Both the position numbers and the translations under genes were made by a program. From the NCBI RefSeq assembly GCF_029504395.1, contig NZ_JAQFIF010000011.1:1-64000 (forward strand): a stretch of DNA of 64,000 nucleotides, written 5' to 3'. This stretch comes from Arthrobacter sp. ES3-54 (GTDB lineage Bacteria; Actinomycetota; Actinomycetes; Actinomycetales; Micrococcaceae). Positions 1 through 8,322 of this stretch are shown here, one piece after another. Numbering within the stretch: the stretch's first letter is position 1; the number at the start of each line of letters is the position of its first letter. The notes beneath the pieces were generated by a model that did no database searches, was not told where the DNA came from, and saw nothing but the letters and a program-made list of their open reading frames with translations.

Positions 1-800
1 CATGTCCTCGGCTCCCGCGCGGGTTCACGGGACATGCCCTCCCCTAGCGCACACCGGTGGACATAATCCCTTCGTGCGCATTCCCGGGGGCGAAGGCTGG
101 ACATGTCCTCGGCTCCCGCGCGGGTTCACGGGACATGCCCTCCCCTAGCGCACACCGGTGGACATAATAGCTTTGTGCGCATTCCCGGGCGCGAAGACTG
201 GACATGTCCTCGGCTCCCGCGCGGGTTCACGGGACATGCCCTCCCCTAGCGCACACCGGTGGACATAATCCCTTCGTGCGCATTCCCGGGGGCGAAGACT
301 GGACATGTCCTCGGCTCCCGCGCGGGTTCACGGGACATGCCCTCCCCTAGGGCACACCGGTGGACATACTCCCCTGAGCGCCCGTTCCCAGACTCGAAGA
401 CTGGACATGTCCCACGCCGCCACCTGTGACCACTGCATGCACATGCCCTCCGTTGGCACGTCCCGGTAGAGCTAAGAACTGGACATGTCCCACGTTGCTA
501 GATGTGGCCAAGGGACATGGTCTCTGCTTGCCCGCACCAGTGGAGATACTCCCCATGCGCTCATTCCCGGGCACGAAGACTGGACATGTCCTCGGCTTCC
601 ACACGTGGCCACGGGACATGCCCTCCCCTGGTACGTACCGGTGGTGATAATCCCGTTGTGCGCACTCCCTGGCACGAAGACTGAACTTGTTCCTCGGGAC
701 CATTAGCGGCCCCGGGGCATGCCCTCGGCTGGCCCGCACAGCTGGACGTGTCCCTCAGTAGGTCCAGGGAAGGTCAGCTCGACGCAGCTAGGCCTTGCGG
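1..800. repeat. Tandem array of ~101-bp repeats built on GGACAT motifs
   Basis: Units begin at 1, 102, 203, 304, 406, 484, 585, 686 and 747, so most are 101-102 bp and two are shortened (78 and 61 bp). The first three are almost identical and the copies decay to the right. Each full unit has three GGACAT elements 32, 29 and 40 bp apart: the perfect palindrome GGACATGTCC (99-108, 200-209, 301-310, 403-412, 481-490, 582-591), the near-palindrome GGGACATGCCC, and GTGGACATAAT. No convincing gene lies in it. The array continues past the left edge. Function unknown; a multi-site protein-binding array is inference. Confidence 0.9.
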
Positions 801-1000
801 AGCTCGGGGCGAAGCCCGGCCCGGCCCCAAGAAGGTCCCGTTCGGAAGGAGCGGTTCGGAAGGAGTGGTCCGGCGGCTGGGTCCCCCAAGGAACCGGCCA
901 CCGAACCAAACACTCCCACCCCCAAACCTTGTCACATGTTTGACAAAATTGTCACACGCCGCTCCGGGCCGTGCCAAGGCTCGTCGGTATTGTGGAATCC
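801..1000. other. Intergenic stretch with a 14-bp tandem repeat
   Basis: Between the repeat array and the AhpD-like gene there is no credible coding sequence. Two tandem copies of GTTCGGAAGGAGYG lie at 840-853 and 854-867. The operator-like element at 929-954 is listed separately. Confidence 0.6.
929..954. promoter_or_regulatory. Triple TTGTCA/TGACAA operator-like element
   Basis: TTGTCA at 929-934, TGACAA at 941-946 and TTGTCA at 949-954 form two overlapping inverted repeats with 6-nt and 2-nt spacers. TTGACA at 940-945 inside the element could serve as a -35 box, but no good -10 follows. It ends about 46 nt before the AhpD-like start codon, so it may be the operator for that gene. The binding protein is unknown. 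Confidence 0.5.
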
Positions 1001-1492
1001 ATGACTGAGACGGCGGCACCGCAGAATCCCCAGCAGCGGAATGTATTCCTCGACAAGGCGCACCCTGCTGCCTGGCGCGCACTCAACGGGCTGGGCCTGA
1101 AGGCCAAGGAAGCCGCCATCGATGCCGGGCTGGACGAGACGCTGATCGAGTTGCTCAATGTCCGCATTTCGCAGATCAACGGCTGTGCCTACTGCCTTGA
1201 CATGCACGTGGGCGATGCCGTCAAGAACGGCGAATCGGCCCAGCGCCTGGCCGTGCTCCCCGCATGGCGGGACACCACTCTCTTCTCCGACAAGGAACGC
1301 GCAGCCCTGACGCTGGCCGAGGCCATCACCACCATCTCTGACGCCCATGCCCGCGACCGCGAGGGCGCGCAGGCCCGCCGGCACCTGACGGCCGACGAAT
1401 TTTCCGCGGTCAGCTGGCTGGCGATCACGATGAACGCATTCAACCGTGTTTCCATCGTCAGCCAGCACCCGGTCCGCGAGGCCCGCGGCTAG
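1001..1492 (+). CDS. AhpD-like alkylhydroperoxidase / carboxymuconolactone decarboxylase-family protein
   Basis: This 163-residue cytoplasmic protein has the AhpD core signature: Cys62-x-x-Cys65 followed by His69 (motif NGCAYCLDMH). In the family this Cys pair and His reduce peroxides, with electrons coming from a thiol partner. I start at the ATG at 1001; a GTG at 971 would add ten residues that look unrelated to the family. It stands alone on the plus strand behind the TTGTCA/TGACAA element, which may make it stress-regulated. Its final codons have been copied as a tandem repeat downstream (1466-1620). The substrate cannot be told from the sequence. Confidence 0.85.
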   Translation: MTETAAPQNPQQRNVFLDKAHPAAWRALNGLGLKAKEAAIDAGLDETLIELLNVRISQINGCAYCLDMHVGDAVKNGESAQRLAVLPAWRDTTLFSDKERAALTLAEAITTISDAHARDREGAQARRHLTADEFSAVSWLAITMNAFNRVSIVSQHPVREARG

Positions 1493-1620
1493 CCCGCCAC
1501 CCGGTCCGCGAGCCCCGCGGCTGACCGCCACCCGGTCCGCGAGCCCCGCGGCTGACCGGCCACCCGCCCGCGGCCAGTCCGCGACACCCGCGGCTAACCC
1601 GCCACCCGCCCGCGGCTAAC
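1466..1620 (+). repeat. 31-42-bp GC-rich tandem repeat derived from the 3' end of the AhpD-like gene
   Basis: The last 27 nt of the gene plus its stop region recur as units starting at 1466, 1498, 1529, 1561 and 1603. The core is CACCCGGTCCGCGAG followed by CCCGCGGCT. The second and third copies are near-perfect, and later copies lose the middle part. Each copy carries a TAG, TGA or TAA in the coding frame, so the duplication does not extend the protein. The CCGCGG content could form small hairpins and help termination. Confidence 0.8.
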
Positions 1621-1709
1621 TGGCCGAGCAACGGGCCGTAGCCACAGCTGGCGCGCCGTCGGTAAGCTCTAAAAGTGGGGCGGAGCCGCGGTCACCGAGG
1701 AGCACTGCC

Positions 1710-3047
1710 ATGAAGTGGGTCAGGCCGGGTCACCCGGAATACGACGAAACTCGAAGACTCTTCAACGCGATGATCGACCGCCGTCCGGCGGTCATTGCCC
1801 CGTGCGCCGACCCCGAAGGGGTGGCCGAGGCCTTGGCGTACGCGAAGACACACGGCCTCGATGTCGCCGTCCGCGCCGGCGGCCATTCCGTGGCCGGCAT
1901 GTCCATGAACAACGGCGGCCTTGTAATCGACGTTCGCCCGATGAAGTCCGCCAGGGTGGACCCGGAGGCCCGCACTGCCACGGTGGGCGCAGGCCTCACC
2001 TGCGGCGAGTTTGACCGCGCCACCCAGGAATACGGCCTCGCCATCACAGGCGGGCGGGTCTCGACGACGGGTCTCGCCGGTTTCACGCTCGGTGGCGGGT
2101 CCGGCTGGCTCGAGCGGGCCTTCGGCTTCGCGTGCGACGATCTCGTCTCCGTGGATCTGGTCACGGCCGGCGGCGAGCAGGTGACGGCCAGCGCCCAGGA
2201 GAATCCCGAGTTGTTCTAGGCCCTGCACGGAGGCGGCGGAAACTTCGGCGTCGCCACGTCATTCACCTTCCGCCTCCACCAGCTCGGGCCAAAGGTACAT
2301 GCCGGGGTGTTGATGTGGCCGGGGGACGCGGCGCCAGAACTCAGCCGCGGGTACCGGGACCTGGCCATCGCGGCTCCCAACGAAGAGTCCGCCACCCTCA
2401 TCTACGGGATTGCACCGGAGGAACCCTTTGTGCCCCCGAACATGGTGGGCAAGATGGCGGTGTATGTCGTGTATGTCTTCGCCGGAGACGCCGAGGAAGG
2501 CAAATTACACGCCAAGGCCTACCGGGAGCTTGGCCCTGTTGTGGACCTGGTGGAGGATACCGACTACGCCGACTTCCAGTGCTCCCTCGACGACCCGCCG
2601 GGCAAGTACAACTACTGGAGCGCTGACTATCACGACGAACTCTCCGACGACGCCTTGGACGTCATCATCGAATCGGCCCGGAACCTCCCTGGACCAAGTT
2701 CCCAGCAGCTGATCGCCCATTGGGGCGGGGCGGTGAGCGGTCCTGCCGCCGCGGCCACGCCGCTGCTGAACCGGAGCGCCAGCTGGGTGAGCCACCCGTT
2801 CGGCCTGGGCGACACCCCGCAGGGCGGGCAGGACGCGAAGGCCTGGGTCAAGCGCTTCCGCCAGGACATATCCCCCTACGCCACCGGAGGCGTCTGGCTG
2901 AACTTCATCGGCGACGAAGGACAAGCCCGGATCCGCGCCGCCTACGGCGATGAAAACTACAACCGGCTGGCAGAAGCCAAACGCGAGTTTGATCCCGGGA
3001 ACGTGTTCCGCGGCAACCAGAACATTCGCCCCGCCGTCGCGGTGTGA
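1710..3047 (+). pseudogene. FAD-binding (BBE-type) oxidoreductase interrupted by one amber codon
   Basis: The frame encodes a complete 445-residue flavin oxidoreductase of the berberine-bridge/6-hydroxynicotine-oxidase type. It has the N-terminal FAD-binding domain with the RAGGHS motif (His59, the family's flavin-attachment site), a glycine-rich GGGSGWLERAFG segment and the C-terminal BBE region near residue 430. At codon 170 (2217-2219) TAG replaces what should be Trp in the family motif ELFWALxGGGGNFG. The reading frame continues unchanged on both sides (ALHGGGGNFGVAT follows). A GAGGAG ribosome-binding site precedes the ATG. The single nonsense change suggests a very recent pseudogene, a sequencing error or readthrough. 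Normal substrates would be sugars, alkaloids or other alcohols. Confidence 0.85.
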
Positions 3048-3118
3048 CCCCCGCCAGAGCCCGCCCGACGCCGGCCGGGACGTCGACGGCGGCCCGCGCC
3101 GGTGCCCGCGGACGGGAC

Positions 3119-3124
3119 TAGACT
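3119..3124 (+). promoter_or_regulatory. -10 box of a leaderless promoter (TAGACT)
   Basis: TAGACT ends six nucleotides before the ATG at 3131, so transcription would start at or beside the start codon. No ribosome-binding site is present. The same arrangement precedes other genes in this window. Confidence 0.55.
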
Positions 3125-3130
3125 GCCACC

Positions 3131-4000
3131 ATGGCCGTCTACGTCGATCCGCCGCTCTGGCCTGCCCACGGAACCCACTTTTCCCACCTCGTCTCGGACA
3201 CCTCGCTCGAGGAGCTGCACGCCTTCGCCGCGGCCGGCGGCATCTCCGAGCGGGCGTTCGACGGCGACCACTACGACGTCGCCGAGACCCGGTACGAGGC
3301 CCTGGTGGCGGCCGGAGCCATCCCGGTGGAGGGCCGGGTCCTCGTCCGCAAACTGATCGCCAGCGGGCTGCGGATCCCGGCCCGCCGGCGCGGAAAGGCC
3401 CTCCGGGTTCCGCTCCTGAACCGCTGGAACGAGGCGCTGCCGGGCCACGACGCTCTCTTCCTGGACTTGATGGACCGCTGGGGCGAGGAGCACCGGAAGT
3501 ACCACGGCCGCACCCATCTGCTGGCAGTGCTGGAGGCCCTGGACCTGCTGTGTGATCCGGCCGATCCGCCCCGGACCGTGGTGCTGGCCGCCTGGTTCCA
3601 CGACGCCGTCTACCGCGGTGTGGCGGGACAGGACGAGGAAGAATCGGCGCGGCTTGCCGAAGACCGGCTCCGGCATGCCGGCCTCCCGGCCGCCGAGGTG
3701 GACGAAGTGGTCCGCCTGGTGCTGCTGACGGCAGACCACCGCCCGGAGCCCGGGGACGACGGCGGCGCCTTGCTCAGTGACGCCGATCTCTCCGTCCTCG
3801 GCGGGGAACCGGAGGCCTACGCCCGCTACCTGGCCGCCGTTCGGGAAGACTTCGCGCATATCGGCGACGCCGACTTCGCTGCCGGCCGTGCCGCCGTCGT
3901 CCGCCAGCTGCTGCGGCTTGATCCGCTCTTCCATACTGAACGCGCCCGTGGTCTGTGGCTGGAGCCGGCCCGCCGGAACCTGCAGGGCGAACTCGCCTGA
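3131..4000 (+). CDS. DUF4031 domain fused to an HD-type phosphohydrolase domain
   Basis: This is a 289-residue two-domain protein. Residues 1-90 match the DUF4031 pattern (starts MAVYVDPP, conserved HxSHLVSD and HYDV). From residue 100 onward it resembles predicted metal-dependent HD-superfamily phosphohydrolases, with HGRTH around His129 and the HD pair His157-Asp158 in WFHDAVY. In the HD family such residues bind divalent metal and hydrolyse phosphate esters, often nucleotides. It is probably cytoplasmic and translated leaderless. The 3' end faces the SRPBCC gene. The substrate is unknown; DUF4031 has no established function. Confidence 0.8.
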   Translation: MAVYVDPPLWPAHGTHFSHLVSDTSLEELHAFAAAGGISERAFDGDHYDVAETRYEALVAAGAIPVEGRVLVRKLIASGLRIPARRRGKALRVPLLNRWNEALPGHDALFLDLMDRWGEEHRKYHGRTHLLAVLEALDLLCDPADPPRTVVLAAWFHDAVYRGVAGQDEEESARLAEDRLRHAGLPAAEVDEVVRLVLLTADHRPEPGDDGGALLSDADLSVLGGEPEAYARYLAAVREDFAHIGDADFAAGRAAVVRQLLRLDPLFHTERARGLWLEPARRNLQGELA

Positions 4001-4035
4001 CGGTGTCCCGGCAGCCCACCGGCAGCCGCTGAGGC

Positions 4036-4509
4036 TCACGCGGCAACGCTGAGGTGATTCGCCAGCCGATCGAACGACTCACGCCACCCTTCGCCGTGGC
4101 GGTCGCGGCTGGCCGCGGAATCAAACGGCCCCTGGGTAAATGTCATCTGCGTGCCGCCGTCGACCTCTTCCAACCGGATCGTGACCTCGGTTTCGAAGCC
4201 GCGGGTGCCGTCGGGCCTGTCCCAGGCATGGGTGAACATGAACAGGTGCGGGGGCTCAATATCGGTATGCACCCCGCTCCACCAGAATTGCTGCCCGGTG
4301 CTGTCCTGGATCATGCAGGCGCGGTACAGGCCGCCAACTTCGAGGTCCGCGTCGACGCTCTCACGCGGGACATGGAAGCCTCGCGGGCCCCACCACTGCG
4401 GAGCCTGGTCCGGGTCCGTCAACGCGGACCACACACCCTGGATCGGGGCCCTGAACTCGCGGACAATGACCAGCATGAGGTCCGTGTCCGCGGACGCCGG
4501 TTCGCTCAT
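4036..4509 (-). CDS. SRPBCC / AHSA1-like domain protein
   Basis: A 157-residue single-domain protein. Its START/SRPBCC features are a starting beta strand (VREFRAPIQGVWSALTDPDQAPQWWGP), the central GGLYRACM and WWSGVHTDIEPP segments, and a closing helix GWRESFDRLANHL. These proteins fold as a helix-grip cavity that binds hydrophobic ligands. Actinobacterial AHSA1-like members often work in stress or with ArsR regulators, but no regulator is adjacent here. It lies on the minus strand, 67 bp downstream of the YccF gene, so the two may be co-transcribed. No catalytic residues can be assigned. Confidence 0.85.
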   Translation of the reverse strand: MSEPASADTDLMLVIVREFRAPIQGVWSALTDPDQAPQWWGPRGFHVPRESVDADLEVGGLYRACMIQDSTGQQFWWSGVHTDIEPPHLFMFTHAWDRPDGTRGFETEVTIRLEEVDGGTQMTFTQGPFDSAASRDRHGEGWRESFDRLANHLSVAA

Positions 4510-4576
4510 GGTCTTCTCCCTCGGATTGCTTGGACTGACAGGGGAAACGCCCCCTCACCCCCTCCGTGCTGCAGCC

Positions 4577-4990
4577 CTAGCGCCGGCTGGGGCTGTACGC
4601 GGTCACATAACGCGAATTGCTCGGAACGATCTGTTTGCCGAGCGGCATCAGCGAGACGGGGATGAGCTTGAGGTTGGCGATCGCCAGCGGAATGCCGACA
4701 ATCGTGATGGCCATGGCGAAGGCCGTGACGACGTGCCCGATCGCGATCCAGATCCCTGCCACAAGCAGCCAGATCACGTTTCCCAGCAGGGCAAAGATGC
4801 CGGTTCCGCCGGGCTTGTCCACCACCATGCGGCCGAACGGCCACAGTGCATAGGACGCGATGCGGAACGAGGCCAGCCCCCACGGAATGGTGACGACCAG
4901 CAGGCAGCAGACAACGCCGGCCAGGAAATATCCAATGGCCAGCCACAGTCCGCCAAAGAGCAGCCAGATGAGGTTCAGGAGTGTCTTCAT
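4577..4990 (-). CDS. YccF-family inner-membrane protein
   Basis: A 137-residue integral membrane protein with two repeated YccF modules. Each module has a long hydrophobic span (residues 5-40 and 65-100) followed by a short polar loop with conserved PWGLASFRIASYALWPFGR and GIPLAIANLKLIPVSLMPLGKQIV. YccF proteins are small conserved membrane proteins without an assigned biochemical role. Start and stop fit the family's usual length. It precedes the SRPBCC gene on the same strand. Confidence 0.85.
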   Translation of the reverse strand: MKTLLNLIWLLFGGLWLAIGYFLAGVVCCLLVVTIPWGLASFRIASYALWPFGRMVVDKPGGTGIFALLGNVIWLLVAGIWIAIGHVVTAFAMAITIVGIPLAIANLKLIPVSLMPLGKQIVPSNSRYVTAYSPSRR

Positions 4991-5143
4991 GGATTCATTC
5001 TCGCCTGTAGGAGTGACATTCGGATTAGTGGTTCACCCGGAATAATCCCTGACTTTCGCGCCCCGGCCGTCTCCGGCACAGGGCAACCGGCTTGTAGGTG
5101 CCTGCAAACCGCTTCTCAGGTGCCGGCCCCGCCTCTTCGGCGT

Positions 5144-5695
5144 TTAGGTGGCGGCCTGTTTGACCATGGCGGCCTCAACGTTGATCTTGACCTTGTCGCT
5201 GACCAGCAGCCCGCCGGTTTCAAGGGCGGCATTCCAGGTCAGGCCGAATTCCTTCCGGCTGATGTCCGCCTCAGCACTGAATCCGGCCCGAGTGGCGCCG
5301 AAGGGGTCCACCGCCACGCCGGTGTACTCGACTTCGAGTTCCACGGGTTTGGTGACGCCGCGGATGGTGAGCTCGCCGGTCAGCACGTAGTCCTCCCCGT
5401 CACCGCGGATCCCGGTGGCCCGAAACGTCATGTCGGGGTACGTCTCGACATCGAAGAAGTCGGGGCCGCGAACGTGGCCGTCGCGATTGGCGTCCCCCGA
5501 ATCGAAACTGGCCGTGTTGACCGTGGCGTGCAGGCTGGCGTCCGCCAGCGACTCGCGCACGCGGGCCTCGGCGGTAGCCTCGTTGAACCTGCCACGGACC
5601 TTGCTGATGCCCGCATGACGGACGCTGAAGCCAATTTCGCTGTGGGACATGTCCAGCGTCCACACTCCGGGGGTCAAACCTTCGGGCAGAGTCAC
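5144..5695 (-). CDS. YceI-family lipid-binding-like protein
   Basis: This 183-residue protein matches the YceI lipocalin-like fold: the opening WTLDMSHSEIGFSVRHAGISKVRGRF, the central YPDMTFRATGI, LTIRGVTKPV, and a C-terminal RKEFGLTWN. Family members bind isoprenoid or amide lipids in a beta-barrel. No signal peptide is visible, as is common for actinobacterial members, so it is probably cytoplasmic or peripheral. It is monocistronic. A run of eight Gs (5733-5740) lies about 40 nt upstream of the start. Confidence 0.9.
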   Translation of the reverse strand: MTLPEGLTPGVWTLDMSHSEIGFSVRHAGISKVRGRFNEATAEARVRESLADASLHATVNTASFDSGDANRDGHVRGPDFFDVETYPDMTFRATGIRGDGEDYVLTGELTIRGVTKPVELEVEYTGVAVDPFGATRAGFSAEADISRKEFGLTWNAALETGGLLVSDKVKINVEAAMVKQAAT

Positions 5696-6003
5696 AACGG
5701 TCTCCTTCGAGCGATGGCGGACCTGTTCCGCCGGGGGGGGCGATCGGGGTGTTCCCCACTCTGCATGCTAACGAGGAAGCCCGTCCCGGGCTAGGTCCGA
5801 CCGGCCCTCGACGCGGAGCAGTGAGGCGGGCACGCTGGCTTGGGACTTCCGGATTTCCGACGGCGGATTGCTCGATCCGGGCCCGACGCGTTCTCTGGCC
5901 ATCACTCGGCGGCCGGGTTACTCTGGCCTATAAATGCCGGGCATTCACCGAATTTCGCAGAACTATTCGCACAGTCCTGATCAACCAAGTGATGTGAGGA
6001 ATC
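5696..6003. other. Divergent intergenic region between YceI and metallophosphoesterase genes
   Basis: This 308-bp spacer holds both promoters. I can point to the G8 run at 5733-5740, TATAAA at 5929-5934 overlapping the small palindrome AATGCC-G-GGCATT (5933-5945), and a GTGAGGA-like ribosome-binding site just before the GTG at 6004. I see no gene. Confidence 0.5.
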
Positions 6004-7122
6004 GTGGCCGGGTCCCTGGGGAAACGTGGCAAGGCGGGCATCGGTGCTTTCTTGCTGAGCCTGGGTTTATTGCTGTCGGCCTGCCTGCCCGGTCCGCCGG
6101 AACCCGCCCCTAGCCCGGGCACGCCCTCCTCTGCCCCGCCGTCGTCCGCGCCGCCGTCGCCGGCACCGCCGTCGCCGTCCTCGACTGCCGCGCCGCCGGC
6201 CGGCGAGCCCGTGCACTTCACCGCGCAGGGTGACATCGGCGTCGGCTCGGGCGCCACGAAGGTGCTCGACGTCGTTGCCGGCCTCAATCCCCAACTGAAC
6301 CTCGCCCTCGGCGACTTCGCCTACAAGGCAGGGCTCGAACAGCAGTTCTGCGACATGGTCACCGCCCGCCTCGGCGAGGACTTCCCCTACCAGCTCGTGA
6401 CGGGCAACCACGAGAGTGACGGCCATGACGGCGACATCGAGAAATATGTCCGGTGCCTGCCCAACAAGCTGCCCGGGCTCCAGGGCCAATACGGCATCCA
6501 GTGGCGGGTCGATGTCCCCGAGCAGAACCCCGTTGTCCGCTTCATTCTGGTCTCCCCCGGCATCGACTTCCGGGGCGGGGAGCCGCTGGACTACTCGAGG
6601 GGCAGCGAGCGCTGGCGCTGGACCGCGGACGCCATCGACGAAGCTAAAACGCGGAACATCCCTTGGACGGTGGTGGGGATGCACACCCCGTGCCTGAGCG
6701 TGGGCAACTATGACTGCCAGGCGGGGCAGGATTTCACGAACATGCTGATCGAAAAGGAGGTGGACCTGGTGCTGTCCGGCCACGACCACCTCTATCAGCG
6801 GACGCATCAGCTGGCCACGGGCGGCAGCTGCGCGGAACTCGTTCCCGCCAGCTTCACCTCCGGCTGCCTGGCCGATACCGACGGCGCCATGGCCGAAGGC
6901 TCGGGGACCGTGTTCGCCACGGTGGGCGTTGGCGGCGTGGGACTCTACAACGTGAGATCCGATGACCCGGAAATGCGTTATTTCGCCAGCACATCCGGAA
7001 AGAACCAGGAACCGGCCTTTGGGACCCTGGACGTCACGGCCACGGCGGATGAACTTGCCGCCCGGTTCGTTCCCGCCGACGGCTACACCTTCTCGGATTC
7101 CTTCACGCTCCGGCGCAAGTGA
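6004..7122 (+). CDS. Secreted lipoprotein metallophosphoesterase
   Basis: A 372-residue protein with a lipoprotein signal (hydrophobic residues 11-26, lipobox LLSAC, Cys27). A Pro/Ser/Ala linker (residues 28-65) is followed by a calcineurin-like phosphoesterase domain. The metal-binding motifs appear in order: GDIG near 77, GDFAY near 105, GNHESD near 138, GMHTP near 225 and GHDHLYQR near 260. The family hydrolyses phosphomono- or diesters with a dinuclear metal centre; this architecture resembles small purple-acid-phosphatase-like enzymes. It would be anchored outside the membrane. It lies beside a GH16-like lipoprotein and the polysaccharide cassette. A phosphate-scavenging role is inferred. 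Confidence 0.85.
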   Translation: MAGSLGKRGKAGIGAFLLSLGLLLSACLPGPPEPAPSPGTPSSAPPSSAPPSPAPPSPSSTAAPPAGEPVHFTAQGDIGVGSGATKVLDVVAGLNPQLNLALGDFAYKAGLEQQFCDMVTARLGEDFPYQLVTGNHESDGHDGDIEKYVRCLPNKLPGLQGQYGIQWRVDVPEQNPVVRFILVSPGIDFRGGEPLDYSRGSERWRWTADAIDEAKTRNIPWTVVGMHTPCLSVGNYDCQAGQDFTNMLIEKEVDLVLSGHDHLYQRTHQLATGGSCAELVPASFTSGCLADTDGAMAEGSGTVFATVGVGGVGLYNVRSDDPEMRYFASTSGKNQEPAFGTLDVTATADELAARFVPADGYTFSDSFTLRRK

Positions 7123-7185
7123 TGCGCCACCAGTATTCGGACGCCGGCGGCCCGCCGTGTAATCCGCCGCGGACTTCCTAGGGCC

Positions 7186-8268
7186 TCAAGCCGGCACCCA
7201 GATGCTGATCCAGTCGAGCGAGACGTGGCCCTGGGTCGCCGGGGCCGGGCAGCCGGTCAGGCAGGACTCGGTCTGCAGGATCAGGTGCATGGGCGACGTC
7301 GGCGCCTTGGTGCTGATGCCCAGGGACCGCCCGTCGAGGAAGAACTCGACCCGCCCGGGGCTCCATTCCATCGTGGCCACATGCCACGAAGTGACGTATT
7401 GATCGGAATCGAATTTCTCCCAGGCATCCGCGCCGTTCCGGTCAAAGTGGACGGCGCCGTAAATGATTTTGGCCAGATCCCCTTCGGGGAAGTCCACCTC
7501 GCCATCCCGGGGCCAGACGCCGCTGTCCGGCCACAGTAGCCAGGCCGTCTTGAATCCGGGCAGCGCGTCAGCCCGGTAGCGGACCGAGTACCGGCCGTGG
7601 AGGAGACTGTTGGCACGCGGCGGGTTGGAGCTGGCGTTGGGGATCCTGGGCGTCGGCGCCGCCCCCATCGAGATCCCGTTCTCCGAGTGCAGGTACCAAT
7701 CCAGCGAACCGTTGCGGACACTAAGCACCTTGGACGGGTAGTAGCCGGACTTGCCGCCGCTGCGTTGCCCGGCAGTGTCCGGGGTCCCGTCCTTGTAGCC
7801 TGCGCTCCACCCCGCGCTGTAGAGCGGGCCGGGGAAGCGGCCCAGCGGGACGTCGCCGGCGGAGAAGTCCTCGACAAAGACCTGCTTCCAGCCGGGCAGG
7901 TCGCCGGTCATTGTCACATCCGTGGTCCGGACGGGAGGCGGGGCCGGGGCGGGTACGGATTGGGGCGCGGGCGGATTTACCGATGCCGGGGCTGGCCCAG
8001 TCGCGGCACCACCTTCCGGAGCTCCCGTCGGCGTCCCGGACATGGGGCCGGCGTCCGTAGCGCCAGTGCCCGGGGCGCCTGACGGTCCGGCCGGCGACGC
8101 CGAAGTGGACGTGAAGAGCGGCCGCTCGCCCCCTTGAGCGCCATCCCCGCTGCATGCGGCCACGGCCAGGACTGGGCCCAGGGCCATGGCGGTAACCGCC
8201 ATAAAACGGAAGGTGGGGAGACGCCGGCGGCTTGCCGGCACGCGCCCCCGTATAACGCGTGTCCGCAT
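7186..8268 (-). CDS. Lipoprotein with a GH16-like glycoside hydrolase domain
   Basis: Start chosen at MRTRVIRGRV, giving a twin-arginine-like basic region, a hydrophobic stretch and lipobox AVAAC with Cys39 (360 residues). A Ser/Pro/Gly/Ala-rich linker of about 80 residues leads to a concanavalin-fold catalytic domain. GEVDFPEG supplies the GH16 pattern E-x-D-x-x-E (Glu257, Asp259, Glu262), the nucleophile and acid/base pair in that family. Members cut beta-glucans, galactans and related polymers outside the cell. It is divergent from the glycosyltransferase cluster at 8491 and may trim or release the polymer made there. An upstream start at 8331 is possible but would weaken the signal peptide. 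Confidence 0.8.
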   Translation of the reverse strand: MRTRVIRGRVPASRRRLPTFRFMAVTAMALGPVLAVAACSGDGAQGGERPLFTSTSASPAGPSGAPGTGATDAGPMSGTPTGAPEGGAATGPAPASVNPPAPQSVPAPAPPPVRTTDVTMTGDLPGWKQVFVEDFSAGDVPLGRFPGPLYSAGWSAGYKDGTPDTAGQRSGGKSGYYPSKVLSVRNGSLDWYLHSENGISMGAAPTPRIPNASSNPPRANSLLHGRYSVRYRADALPGFKTAWLLWPDSGVWPRDGEVDFPEGDLAKIIYGAVHFDRNGADAWEKFDSDQYVTSWHVATMEWSPGRVEFFLDGRSLGISTKAPTSPMHLILQTESCLTGCPAPATQGHVSLDWISIWVPA

Positions 8269-8322
8269 CCGGCCAGTGTCGCATGGGGGCCAGCGGGCAT
8301 CAACAGTTTTCCCTGATTTTAA

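Noticed and set aside
347..739. 130-residue minus-strand open frame inside the repeat array, with recurring GHVQ and RGHVQS words
   Set aside because: The repeated words arise directly from the 101-bp DNA repeat, there is no ribosome-binding site, and frame and length change with repeat number.
1..800. Possible CRISPR array
   Set aside because: Whole 101-bp units repeat; there are no unique spacers between short repeats and no cas genes.
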